Positions 1-7,108 of a stretch of 64,000 bases of DNA are shown one piece after another. The stretch covers positions 682,001 to 746,000 of the forward strand of contig OZ244933.1 in NCBI GenBank assembly GCA_965222065.1, given 5' to 3'. The position numbers and the translations under genes were made by a program. Under the pieces are notes generated by a model. That model had not been told where the DNA came from. It made no database searches and saw only the letters and a program-made list of their open reading frames with translations. How positions within the stretch are numbered: position 1 is the first letter of the stretch; each line of letters opens with the position of its first letter. This DNA is from GM7GCV1 sp965222065 (lineage in GTDB: Bacteria; Pseudomonadota; Gammaproteobacteria; Pseudomonadales; GM7GCV1).

Positions 1-141
1 TACAGCGGCAATGAAAACAATCACTACCTGGTCGTGTCTAACTGCTTCATAGGCTGCAATTTTGGCGATCACCTCTACACCAGGGAAAGCGCGCTTGCAT
101 TAAGAGCACAGCTGATTGAGCTAAGAGACGGCACTCTATAA
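1..141 (+). CDS. Hypothetical protein, 3' end only
   Basis: The first 46 codons of the window stay open in frame 1 and end at TAA 139-141. The peptide is Cys-containing and ends in ALRAQLIELRDGTL. The 5' part is outside the window. It lies on the same strand as the phage-like genes that follow, with a 107-bp regulatory gap after it. No family recognised. Confidence 0.45.
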   Translation, partial: YSGNENNHYLVVSNCFIGCNFGDHLYTRESALALRAQLIELRDGTL

Positions 142-161
142 TCCGCTAAAATCCTACAAAA

Positions 162-223
162 ACTACTAAAGTAGTAAAAAATACTACTAAGGTAGTTGAC
201 ATTCTGAATACTCCCTAGGTAGT
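162..223. promoter_or_regulatory. Three 14-bp palindromic operator-like sites
   Basis: Three near-identical inverted repeats occur at 162-175 (ACTACTAAAGTAGT), 183-196 (ACTACTAAGGTAGT) and 210-223 (ACTCCCTAGGTAGT), with common form ACTAC-N4-GTAGT. Start-to-start spacings are 21 and 27 bp. The second site abuts the -35 box and the third overlaps the -10 box, so a protein bound there would be expected to block transcription. The binding protein is not identified; it could be the downstream LuxR-type protein or a repressor outside the window. Confidence 0.7.
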
Positions 224-225
224 AT
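196..225 (+). promoter_or_regulatory. Sigma70-type promoter of the phage-like early operon
   Basis: A perfect -35 hexamer TTGACA (196-201) is followed after 18 bp by TAGTAT (220-225). It lies just upstream of a GGAGG ribosome-binding site (about 236-240) and the ATG at 249. It is interleaved with the ACTAC-N4-GTAGT palindromes, so it is likely the regulated promoter of the long plus-strand operon. Confidence 0.7.
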
Positions 226-248
226 TTTTAACTACTGGAGGATTTGGA

Positions 249-629
249 ATGCAGCCAGCTACAAATTTTGAACAACAAATCGAGCTAACGCCCTTACAGG
301 AAGATGCGTTGGCCGCTATTTGTGCTGGCCTCACCGATGCCGAAATGGCCGAAGTTCTACACCGGTCTCCTCGCACCGCCAAGCATTACCGCTCTTCACT
401 TCGCGAAATCTTTAACGCTAAGAACACCGCCCAGCTGGTCAGCATCGCCTGGTCAACCGGGGCCGCGAACCCTCACAAAGTCAAACACCTGATTTCAATT
501 TCCCTGCTGTCACTGGTTGCGTTGGTGTGCCCGATCTATTCCGGGCCAATGCTGGACATGCATAACGACATGCATCGCGCGCCAAGAGTCAGCAGATCAA
601 CCCGTAGAGAGGCCGACCTAGATGCTTGA
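249..629 (+). CDS. LuxR-type HTH regulator with C-terminal hydrophobic segment
   Basis: The 126-residue protein contains a GerE/LuxR-type DNA-binding domain at about residues 13-70 (LTPLQEDALAAICAG, then DAEMAEVLHRSPRTAKHYRSS). No receiver or ligand-binding domain precedes it. After the HTH comes a hydrophobic stretch (about 80-97, LISISLLSLVALVCPIY) that could span the membrane, followed by a basic tail. The start ATG has a good GGAGG site. It is the first gene after the palindrome-rich promoter, so autoregulation is plausible but not shown. Confidence 0.75.
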   Translation: MQPATNFEQQIELTPLQEDALAAICAGLTDAEMAEVLHRSPRTAKHYRSSLREIFNAKNTAQLVSIAWSTGAANPHKVKHLISISLLSLVALVCPIYSGPMLDMHNDMHRAPRVSRSTRREADLDA

Positions 630-876
630 CGCATTACATACCTGCTTTGTCGTTTTGGTTAATAACCGAATCGTGTTCCAGGCAGAAGAAAAAGAACTAC
701 CAGCCGCCCGCGAAGCCTACCAGCAGCAGTGCAAGGAGCAGACCGGGGCGATGGTTGCGCTTGGTAAAGCGTCCATTTACCCGCCCAAGTCTGGCACCGA
801 GCTCATGGCAAGAATTAGCTACATCGATCACAACCAGCCAACGGAGGATCCATGGACTTTCGCTACCGAGGCATAA
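622..876 (+). CDS. Hypothetical phage-like protein (84 aa)
   Basis: An 84-residue protein overlaps the preceding HTH gene by 8 bp and continues in another frame, typical of translational coupling in this operon. It has no signal peptide, transmembrane segment or motif that I recognise. The next small gene starts inside its last codons. Confidence 0.6.
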   Translation: MLDALHTCFVVLVNNRIVFQAEEKELPAAREAYQQQCKEQTGAMVALGKASIYPPKSGTELMARISYIDHNQPTEDPWTFATEA

Positions 877-1001
877 CAAATCATCTGCCCCGCGCCTTCC
901 TGGTTAAAGACCTGGGGTCGCAAATGGGCCTGCAACAGCACCAGAAGCTTCGCTGCTTGCCAAGACGAGTGGTCAAGGCAGCCAGGGAGAGCCTGAAATG
1001 A
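852..1001 (+). CDS. Small basic hypothetical protein (49 aa)
   Basis: ATG 852 is preceded by GGAG and opens a 49-codon frame ending at TGA 999-1001, which overlaps the next ATG (998) as ATGA. The peptide begins MDFRYRGITNHLPRAF and is rich in Arg and Lys near its end (LPRRVVKAARESLK). The overlap at both ends fits the gene-packing pattern of the operon and supports it as real. Function unknown. Confidence 0.55.
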   Translation: MDFRYRGITNHLPRAFLVKDLGSQMGLQQHQKLRCLPRRVVKAARESLK

Positions 1002-1276
1002 AAATCGGCTACTACCTGGCCAGCCTTGGCAAAAAACCAAAGGACGCGCTCATGTTCAATGCCGCCACCGATCTACCCCGGTGGATGGCACAGGAGGTTG
1101 CCGAACACATCTACAAAGAAAAAAACGGTGACCTAATGCGTTGGCCACTTCGGATTGGCCTGGTTGACCTTGACGGAAAGCCCCTGGGTGTCTTTTTGGT
1201 GGACAAAAAAATGGAACCCCAATTCGAGGCTTTGGACATCACCACCGTTCAAGACCTTGCGGAGACAGGCACATGA
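998..1276 (+). CDS. Hypothetical phage-like protein (92 aa)
   Basis: A 92-residue soluble protein with ATGA overlaps at both ends (998-1001 and 1273-1276). It begins MKIGYYLASLGKKPKDAL and has a beta-like section around LRIGLVDLDGKPLGVFLVD. No family recognised; it is carried between the HTH regulator and the KilAC-type protein. Confidence 0.6.
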   Translation: MKIGYYLASLGKKPKDALMFNAATDLPRWMAQEVAEHIYKEKNGDLMRWPLRIGLVDLDGKPLGVFLVDKKMEPQFEALDITTVQDLAETGT

Positions 1277-1593
1277 ACTATCCATACAAAGAATGCGCCA
1301 AAGCGGCCGGTATCGGCCCCAGAAAGCTGCTGAAAATGCTGCTGGAAGCCCGCTGGATACTCCGAACAAACAACAACACTGGCTATACCACAACAACCCT
1401 GGGCAGGGAAAAAGGCTTGTTTGCCGTGGAAATAGACCACCCCAGCCCCCGCTGCCAGGGGATGGTGTATTCAAAAATCCACGCCAGCTGGCGAGGGCGC
1501 GAAAACATCATGGAGCTGGTTGCCGAATTTCGCGACCACGAGCGACAACAAAAAAACAGGAACCACAACAATGTTCGACATCAATTTGCTTAG
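1273..1593 (+). CDS. KilAC-type phage DNA-binding protein
   Basis: The 106-residue protein matches the C-terminal domain of phage antirepressors (KilAC). The pattern is a helix-turn-helix YKECAKAAGIGPRKLLKMLL, then a W-containing turn (ARWILRTN) and a beta section (GLFAVEID). The usual N-terminal BRO/Ant domain is absent, so this is a free-standing KilAC domain. It probably binds DNA or modulates a repressor in the lytic decision. Its end overlaps the next gene by 23 bp. Confidence 0.7.
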   Translation: MNYPYKECAKAAGIGPRKLLKMLLEARWILRTNNNTGYTTTTLGREKGLFAVEIDHPSPRCQGMVYSKIHASWRGRENIMELVAEFRDHERQQKNRNHNNVRHQFA

Positions 1594-2392
1594 CGCCAAA
1601 CTCACCAACATCAACGTTCGTCGCGAAGGTGATGAAGACTCTGCCGTGGTTGCTATCGACCTGAAAATCGAAGCAAGCGCCGCAGCTAACTACTGGCTTG
1701 ACCGGCTTCTTGGCGTGTACCCAGGGACAGCCAAAGCCCACCTCTGGGATGAAACCACCAAAGAAAATGAACCACGATTCATCAGCGCTGGCTACATTCC
1801 CACAAACGTCAAAATCATGGGCGTTCACTTTAAGCTCGGGAAAATCCGGCCTGTTATTGGTGAGCTCAAAGGCTTTTCGTTCAGGCCCAGAACCAAAGGC
1901 ATTGCTGATCTTGTTTTTTCGGTCTCCTTGAATCCAGAGAAAGGGCTGATTGAAGCCTACAGCAACTATCTGAAAGAGTCGTCAGTCGGCGAACTCAAGA
2001 TGCCCCTGGATCTGTTTGACACTGACCCAGCCCATGAAGCCGAGGACGAGGATCAGATTGACCTTGAGGAGTCCATAGCCACAGAGCTTGAGAACAGAGG
2101 CCATTCAGATTTGGCGGCCAAAACCAGGGTACGTGGTGGCGATGGAATCAGGCCGGCAACTGAGAAAAAGTCATTTAACGAGCTTCTGCCATGGGCGGCA
2201 GAGCTTGTGGTAGAGGCTCAGTCCGCTTCTCGCCGAATGCTGAAAGAAAAGCTTGGCGTTGGCAGCGACCGGGCAGACGAGCTACTGGATACCCTCGCGA
2301 AAGCGGGAGTTGTATCTCATGCCGAGCCCAGAAAACAGCGCAAAGTGATTGTCACTGAGCTCACCGAAGAAATGCTCGGGAGTCTCCAATGA
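1571..2392 (+). CDS. Phage-like protein with FtsK-gamma-like winged helix
   Basis: The chosen ATG at 1571 (MFDINLLSAKLTNINVR) follows a run of upstream codons without a ribosome site and gives 273 residues. Residues about 1-160 form an unrecognised, probably beta-rich domain. An acidic linker (about 150-175) follows. Residues about 200-262 resemble the FtsK gamma domain: WAAELVVEAQSASRRMLKEK, then GSDRADELLDTLAKAGVVS. In FtsK this winged helix reads the KOPS sequence. Here it is detached from any motor ATPase. A role in phage recombination, replication or chromosome targeting is inferred only. Confidence 0.65.
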   Translation: MFDINLLSAKLTNINVRREGDEDSAVVAIDLKIEASAAANYWLDRLLGVYPGTAKAHLWDETTKENEPRFISAGYIPTNVKIMGVHFKLGKIRPVIGELKGFSFRPRTKGIADLVFSVSLNPEKGLIEAYSNYLKESSVGELKMPLDLFDTDPAHEAEDEDQIDLEESIATELENRGHSDLAAKTRVRGGDGIRPATEKKSFNELLPWAAELVVEAQSASRRMLKEKLGVGSDRADELLDTLAKAGVVSHAEPRKQRKVIVTELTEEMLGSLQ

Positions 2393-2613
2393 TGCACCTA
2401 CAGCAATTTACCGATCAGCAAGGACGAACTGTCGACTTTATCGATCACAACGAAATGGTCTACAGCCAGCAACCCCAGCCGAGGGATATCGAAATCAAGA
2501 GCCAGGTTTCTGAAGAGGAGAGGCCAAACCTCCAGGAAGAAATCTGCATTGATATCCGTCGCGGAATGGGCCTGCCAGACGTAGGCATTGCTCAAAAGCT
2601 TCTGTGGAGCTGA
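2389..2613 (+). CDS. Hypothetical phage-like protein (74 aa)
   Basis: A 74-residue protein starts with ATGATG overlapping the stop of the previous gene; either ATG (2389 or 2392) could be used. It is polar with an acidic middle (VSEEERPNLQEEICIDIRRG). It ends just before the methyltransferase start. No family recognised. Confidence 0.55.
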   Translation: MMHLQQFTDQQGRTVDFIDHNEMVYSQQPQPRDIEIKSQVSEEERPNLQEEICIDIRRGMGLPDVGIAQKLLWS

Positions 2614-2618
2614 GACCC

Positions 2619-4550
2619 ATGATTAAAGAAATTACTCACTTCCACCTCTTCTGCGGCCTTGGCGGCGGCGCTATGGGATTTAATAAGGCAGCCCCACGCG
2701 TAGGCTCCATGCAGGGCGAATTCAGATGCCTCGGCGGCATTGATAGCGACCCCGGAGCGATAGAAGACTTCAGCAAAATCGTCGGCATTCCCGGGACCCT
2801 CATGGACCTGTTTGACCGCGAGCAATACATCGCCTGGCATGGCCATGAACCGCCTAAAGACTGGAAAGAAGCAACGCCAGCTGATATTCAAAAGGCGGCG
2901 GGAAACGAGCGCCCAAACATTGTGTTTACCAGCGCGCCATGCAAAGGGTTCTCCGGGCTGCTCTCTCAAAAAAGAAGCACAACAGATAAATACCAGGCCC
3001 TGAACCGGCTCACACTTCGCGGCATCTGGCTGACCCTGGAAGCCTGGTCAGATGACCCTCCCGAATTCATCTTATTTGAAAATGTACCCCGCATTGCCAA
3101 CCGGGGACGTGCCCTGCTCGATCAAATTGAGCATCTGCTACACCAATACGGATATGCCACCGCCGAAACGGTCCACGACTGCGGAGAGCTCGGAGGTCTG
3201 GCCCAATCTCGCCGGCGCTTCCTCCTGGTAGCTCGCCATCAGGAAAAAGTACCGCCATTTTTGTACGAACCCCCCAAGAAATCGCTTCGCGCAGTAGGCG
3301 ATATTCTCGGGAAAATGCCCTTGCCTGGCTCAGGCATTGCGGGCCCAATGCACCGGGTCCCCAACCTGCAATGGAAAACATGGGTTCGACTCGCGTTTGT
3401 TGAAGCCGGATCCGACTGGAGAAGCCTGAACCGCCTCAACGTTAAGGACGGCTACCTGACCGACTACCTCCTGGTTCCGGAATATCACCACGGCTACCTG
3501 GGCGTAAACGACTGGAGCGAAAACACCGGCACCGTCACAGGTAGAAGCAACCCGACCAACGGCAAGCACTCTATTGCGGACCCCAGATTTTCAGGCGAAC
3601 AGTTCAGCCAGTTCGGTGTTAAAAATTGGGACCAACATGCTTCCGTGGTGACAGGCCAAAAAGCCCCTGGGCAAGGGCCCATATCTGTTTCAGATCCTCG
3701 ACCGAATTCTGAATTCAGAAAATACAGCATTGTTCCTTACGAAAAACCATCGACCGCCGTGATTGCCGGTCAATCTCAGGGAGCCTACGGAGTAGCTGAC
3801 CCTCGCGGAAAATCTTTTGCCGGCAAATACAAGGTGACCGGCTTTGATCGACCGGCCAACACTGTGGTTTCTGGCAGCACTACCGGCCAGGGCGCCTTTT
3901 CCTTGGCTGATCCCAGAATAAAGCTCACCCGGGACCACCCCTATGGCGTGATTGATTGGGAGGCAAGCTCAGGGGCAGTGGCCAGTAGCGGAAGTTACGA
4001 CAACGGACGCTTCAGCGTGGCCGACCCTCGACCAAACCTGGGCAAAAACAAAAACCACAATTACCACAATTGCGGACGCCACTATGGGGTTGTTCCCTGG
4101 GGCGATCCCTCCCTGGTTGTTTCCGGAAACGCCAAACACGACAACGGTTACAACAATGTCGCGGATCCGCGCCTGCCCGAATCCAACGAGCAAGGCGTGT
4201 TCATTATCCAGGCGATGGACAACACCTGGCACCGTCCATTCACCACCCTGGAGCTGGCCGCTCTGCAAAGCCTGTTTGATCCCGAAGACATCTGGGCTCT
4301 CAACCATGAAAGCGGGCTTTGGGACAGCAACCACGAATTTCTTCTCCACGGCCGAAGCGACAGCCGCTGGCGTGAAGGTATCGGCAATGCGGTGCCCGGG
4401 GATTCTGCAAAAGCCATCGCTGAAGTGATGGGCGAAACCCTGCTGCTGGCCTGGTCCGGAGAAACCTTCGTCCTTGGCTCTACCGACATTTGGGTTAGCC
4501 CACTCCGCATAGCCCTCTCCGTTGACTCCTACAGGAGGCCGGAACAATGA
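2619..4550 (+). CDS. C5-cytosine DNA methyltransferase with six-fold ADPR repeat
   Basis: The 643-residue enzyme (ATG 2619, preceded by GTGGAG) should transfer methyl from S-adenosylmethionine to C5 of cytosine in DNA. Motif I is LFCGLGGGAMGF (10-21), motif IV is PCKGFSG with catalytic Cys108, motif VI is ENVPR (154-158), motif VIII is QSRRRFLLVA (196-205) and the last motif is GNAVP (about 589-593). It is longer than a minimal Dcm. The extra length is a region (about 319-518) with six copies of a unit ending in (V/I/L)(A/S)DPR, 35-47 residues apart, each with a W/Y..P(S/A)..V.G element. No restriction enzyme gene is adjacent, so self-protection or counter-restriction is the likely role. Confidence 0.9.
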   Translation: MIKEITHFHLFCGLGGGAMGFNKAAPRVGSMQGEFRCLGGIDSDPGAIEDFSKIVGIPGTLMDLFDREQYIAWHGHEPPKDWKEATPADIQKAAGNERPNIVFTSAPCKGFSGLLSQKRSTTDKYQALNRLTLRGIWLTLEAWSDDPPEFILFENVPRIANRGRALLDQIEHLLHQYGYATAETVHDCGELGGLAQSRRRFLLVARHQEKVPPFLYEPPKKSLRAVGDILGKMPLPGSGIAGPMHRVPNLQWKTWVRLAFVEAGSDWRSLNRLNVKDGYLTDYLLVPEYHHGYLGVNDWSENTGTVTGRSNPTNGKHSIADPRFSGEQFSQFGVKNWDQHASVVTGQKAPGQGPISVSDPRPNSEFRKYSIVPYEKPSTAVIAGQSQGAYGVADPRGKSFAGKYKVTGFDRPANTVVSGSTTGQGAFSLADPRIKLTRDHPYGVIDWEASSGAVASSGSYDNGRFSVADPRPNLGKNKNHNYHNCGRHYGVVPWGDPSLVVSGNAKHDNGYNNVADPRLPESNEQGVFIIQAMDNTWHRPFTTLELAALQSLFDPEDIWALNHESGLWDSNHEFLLHGRSDSRWREGIGNAVPGDSAKAIAEVMGETLLLAWSGETFVLGSTDIWVSPLRIALSVDSYRRPEQ

Positions 4551-4825
4551 AAAATCAAAGCCTTTGCGATACATGCATGGCCCCAGCCGATCCGCACCAG
4601 GTTCGAATATGCGAGCTCTGCCTAGTGAAAGGCTGCCTGAACTGCATTGACGTGGACGAGGGCTGCTCCAGCTGCCAAAGCAAGATGGAGGAAGCCGAGC
4701 AATACATTTCAGATCAAAAAGCTAAAGAGCAGGCGATCAACGCGAAGTGCTGCATTTGCAAACAAAACTACGTCGATGCCATGAACGGCGAGGATACCTG
4801 TCAGTCATGCCTGAGAAAGCAATGA
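4547..4825 (+). CDS. Cysteine-rich zinc-binding protein (92 aa)
   Basis: A 92-residue protein with several paired cysteines (CDTC, CELC, CSSC, CCIC, CQSC), so it probably binds two or more zinc ions. A charged helix lies between the N- and C-terminal knuckles. ATGA overlaps with the methyltransferase and the next gene place it in the same transcript. Role unknown. Confidence 0.65.
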   Translation: MKNQSLCDTCMAPADPHQVRICELCLVKGCLNCIDVDEGCSSCQSKMEEAEQYISDQKAKEQAINAKCCICKQNYVDAMNGEDTCQSCLRKQ

Positions 4826-5148
4826 ACATCCGAATTGAAGCTACTCACTGGGCTAGATTATATCTATCAGGACCAATTGAAGTCGCAAAACAGACCCTCC
4901 GCCGAGAATGCCTGCGCGAGGGATTATGCGTAACTATTGAGCCAACAACTTTTATCTATACGGGCGGAGAAGAATCTGGATATGTGATTGGCCTTATAAA
5001 TTACCCTCGCTTCCCATCAACAGCCGAAAAAATAAATCGCAGAGCTGAGGACATAGCTTTAAAGCTGCTTGATGACACCTACCAGCATAGCGCCTTAATC
5101 ATGACCCCCACCAAAACTAGATGGATCAGCAAAAGGGAGCAACCATGA
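4822..5148 (+). CDS. Hypothetical phage-like protein (108 aa)
   Basis: The ATG at 4822 overlaps the preceding stop as ATGA and gives 108 residues beginning MNIRIEATHWARLYLSGPIE. The pattern of alternating strands with GYVIGLINYPR suggests a small alpha/beta fold. The base composition is slightly more AT-rich than neighbours. Function unknown. Confidence 0.6.
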   Translation: MNIRIEATHWARLYLSGPIEVAKQTLRRECLREGLCVTIEPTTFIYTGGEESGYVIGLINYPRFPSTAEKINRRAEDIALKLLDDTYQHSALIMTPTKTRWISKREQP

Positions 5149-5912
5149 GTCGAAACCCTGAAATGACCCAAGTTTTCTCAAGCGGAGGCGGCACACAATC
5201 TGCGTGCATAGCCGCAATGATCTGCGCCGGCGAGCTTCCTAAGCCAGATTATTCAATCATTGCTGATACTGGATACGAGCTTTCATCGACCTGGGAGTAC
5301 CACAATCAAGTCGTTTATCCAGCCTTGAAAAAAGCTGGCGTTGACTTGGTACGTGTACCTTCGAAGAAATACGCAACAGTCGGGCTATATGGTGGCAGGT
5401 ATGGCGATACCCTGCTAATCCCTGCTTTCACAACCGAAGGCCCCGAAGTTGGGAAGATGCCAACGCTATGCTCAAACGAATGGAAACAGCGTGTTATTCA
5501 GCGATGGTTACGTGAGCAAGGTGTGAAGCGCGCTCTAATCTGGTTGGGCTACTCATTGGACGAGAAGCACCGAATTCGCATCAAAGATGGCCCATGGCAA
5601 AACTGGTGGCCCTTGATCGAAAAGAGAATGAACCGCCATGACTCAATTAACTATGTCCGTAATTTTGGCTGGCCGGACCCGCCAAGATCAGCTTGCTGGA
5701 TGTGCCCAAATAGGGCTCCGGCAGAATGGAAAGTGCAGAAAGAAAAAGCGCCTGGCGACTTTGCAAAAGCAGTCCAGTTTGAAAAAGCAATTCAGCGAGA
5801 AGACCCGGAAGTATGGCTTACCAAAGAAGCCAAGCCCCTCAATCAAATCGAATTCGATGAAGCTCAAGCCGATATGTTTGATTACTGCCCAAATACAGGA
5901 TGCTTTACATGA
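5145..5912 (+). CDS. PAPS-reductase-like phage protein
   Basis: A 255-residue member of the adenine nucleotide alpha-hydrolase / phosphoadenosine phosphosulfate reductase superfamily. The start at 5145 has AAAGGGAG upstream and overlaps the previous stop. The PP-loop SSGGGTQSA is at residues 12-20. A Cys-rich CWMCPNR segment (about 184-190) and a C-terminal DYCPNTGC may bind metal or an iron-sulfur cluster. Such genes are common in phages, where their substrate is generally unknown. Sulfur transfer or nucleic acid modification is possible. Confidence 0.75.
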   Translation: MSRNPEMTQVFSSGGGTQSACIAAMICAGELPKPDYSIIADTGYELSSTWEYHNQVVYPALKKAGVDLVRVPSKKYATVGLYGGRYGDTLLIPAFTTEGPEVGKMPTLCSNEWKQRVIQRWLREQGVKRALIWLGYSLDEKHRIRIKDGPWQNWWPLIEKRMNRHDSINYVRNFGWPDPPRSACWMCPNRAPAEWKVQKEKAPGDFAKAVQFEKAIQREDPEVWLTKEAKPLNQIEFDEAQADMFDYCPNTGCFT

Positions 5913-6265
5913 GCAACAAGTCCATCGCCGTCTGCTGCGGCTTTCCGATGATCAACACAATGATCTGGTCATGTGCGGAGTATTTCTGCGCGAAATGCGG
6001 CGCCAACAAGGGCATTTTAGATCCCGACATGGTCGAACTAACCCCTCAGCTTCAAGCGGCCAAAAACCACCTTCAGGCAGCGTTCGACAACGTTGCCAAG
6101 GACTGTATTGCCATTGGGATGCGCAAGAGAAATTGTCCGCAATGCGCGGACCAGGATCACCTGCACCACGCCACGCCTGAAGAGCGACAAAAAAGCAAGG
6201 CAGCCTTCGACCTAGTCACTAGCCGCCAATGGCTTAAATCAACCAAGGACCAGAAAAGTGGATAA
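5909..6265 (+). CDS. Zinc-ribbon-like hypothetical protein (118 aa)
   Basis: The ATG at 5909 overlaps the preceding stop as ATGA. The 118-residue protein has an N-terminal CC and CAKCG plus a later CPQC motif and a His-rich DQDHLHH, consistent with zinc binding. It is followed by a GTG-started gene overlapping by 8 bp. Function unknown. Confidence 0.6.
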   Translation: MSNKSIAVCCGFPMINTMIWSCAEYFCAKCGANKGILDPDMVELTPQLQAAKNHLQAAFDNVAKDCIAIGMRKRNCPQCADQDHLHHATPEERQKSKAAFDLVTSRQWLKSTKDQKSG

Positions 6266-6482
6266 CCAACATCGACAAATTAAAGGCTACACAGAACTCA
6301 ACGAAACCGAAATCGCCCTCATGAACGAAATCAAAGAGAAGGCAGAAGAGGTTGGCCAGCTAACCGAGAAGCTTCGCGCACAAAAAAATGTGGACCAGCG
6401 ATGGGTAAGCATAGGCACTACCGACCTTCAGAAGGGATTTATGTTCTTGACCAGGGCAGTAGCAAAACCTGACTTCTTTTAA
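6258..6482 (+). CDS. Acb2/Tad1-hairpin-type candidate anti-CBASS protein
   Basis: The 74-residue protein (GTG start 6258) has two helices and a short conserved C-terminal segment: YTELNETEIALMNEIKEKAE (about 11-30) and DQRWVSIGTTDLQKG then FLTRAVAKPDFF at the very end. This pattern matches my recollection of the Acb2 family (Acb2/Tad1 hairpin domain), phage proteins that sequester cyclic di- and trinucleotides and so block CBASS defence. The assignment rests on sequence pattern only; binding was not tested. It lies among other phage-like accessory genes, which fits a counter-defence role. Confidence 0.75.
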   Translation: MDNQHRQIKGYTELNETEIALMNEIKEKAEEVGQLTEKLRAQKNVDQRWVSIGTTDLQKGFMFLTRAVAKPDFF

Positions 6483-6494
6483 CCGGAGCAAATT

Positions 6495-6647
6495 ATGGGC
6501 AGTAGAAACGAGCTAGACACCGAAAAGTGGCTGGAAGAAAAGTGGGATCCGGGCTTTACCGGGCTGGCAATACTGATTATGGCGCCAATTGTTCTCGGGC
6601 TTAGCTACCAGGCTGCGCTCATGATCAAAGCCTGCTTTGGTTCATAG
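6495..6647 (+). CDS. Small single-pass membrane protein (50 aa)
   Basis: ATG 6495, preceded by CCGGAG, opens a 50-codon frame. Residues about 22-45 (TGLAILIMAPIVLGLSYQAA) form one hydrophobic segment after a charged N-terminal part. It fills the gap between the Acb2-like and DUF3310 genes. Function unknown. Confidence 0.55.
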   Translation: MGSRNELDTEKWLEEKWDPGFTGLAILIMAPIVLGLSYQAALMIKACFGS

Positions 6648-6657
6648 GGAGCGGTCA

Positions 6658-6885
6658 ATGCCTGAAGCCAATCAAATACAGCATGGCGGCAACCACTACA
6701 AGGACAAAGCCATTCAGCCCTGGGACTTTATAGCCAAAAACAACATCGGCTATCTGGAAGGTTGCGCCATCAAATACCTGGCCAGATGGAGAGAAAAGAA
6801 TGGCATTGAAGATCTCAAAAAAGCCATGCACTACGTCCAAAAACTGATAGAGCTGGAAGAGGAAAATCTAAATGGAAGACTTTGA
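6658..6885 (+). CDS. DUF3310 phage protein
   Basis: The 75-residue protein carries the DUF3310 signature: GGNHYKDKAIQPWDFI, then GYLEGCAIKYLARWREKNG and a helix LKKAMHYVQKLIEL. The start at 6658 has GGAGCGG upstream. DUF3310 is widespread in phages, sometimes fused to nucleotide-metabolism domains; its activity is not established. The end overlaps the next gene by 14 bp. Confidence 0.85.
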   Translation: MPEANQIQHGGNHYKDKAIQPWDFIAKNNIGYLEGCAIKYLARWREKNGIEDLKKAMHYVQKLIELEEENLNGRL

Positions 6886-7108
6886 GGTTGTAAAAAATAC
6901 CAGCCTGGAAGTGTCTGGCTCTCCCAAAAAGTGGTTTGCCACGATCAGCGAGATTAAGACACTGCTGCTGGCTGGCCGCAACGGGAAACATGGCGTTATC
7001 TCCTCGCCTCTGGAATCTGATTTCAGAAAGCAAACCGTCTCTTTTGAAGTAACTCACGAGGACGGCTCTCGCCACAAAGCAACAATAAGAGTTGAGGAGA
7101 TTCGCTAA
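6872..7108 (+). CDS. Hypothetical phage-like protein (78 aa)
   Basis: A 78-residue protein, probably mostly beta strands in its second half (KQTVSFEVTHEDGSRHKATI). It overlaps the preceding gene by 14 bp and shares one base with the next (TAATG). No family recognised. Confidence 0.6.
   Translation: MEDFEVVKNTSLEVSGSPKKWFATISEIKTLLLAGRNGKHGVISSPLESDFRKQTVSFEVTHEDGSRHKATIRVEEIR

Noticed and set aside
1..140. Search for the second copy of the tRNA-Lys 3' end (attL) at the left edge
   Set aside because: Only short chance matches such as GGTCGTG were found; the true copy must be outside the window.
4070..4279. Restriction endonuclease partner for the C5 methyltransferase
   Set aside because: No nuclease-like gene is found on either side; the neighbours are small Cys-rich and unknown proteins.
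3952..4428. Long open frames antisense to and in another frame of the methyltransferase repeat region
   Set aside because: They are by-products of the repetitive codon pattern of the real gene, lack ribosome sites and have no recognisable domain.
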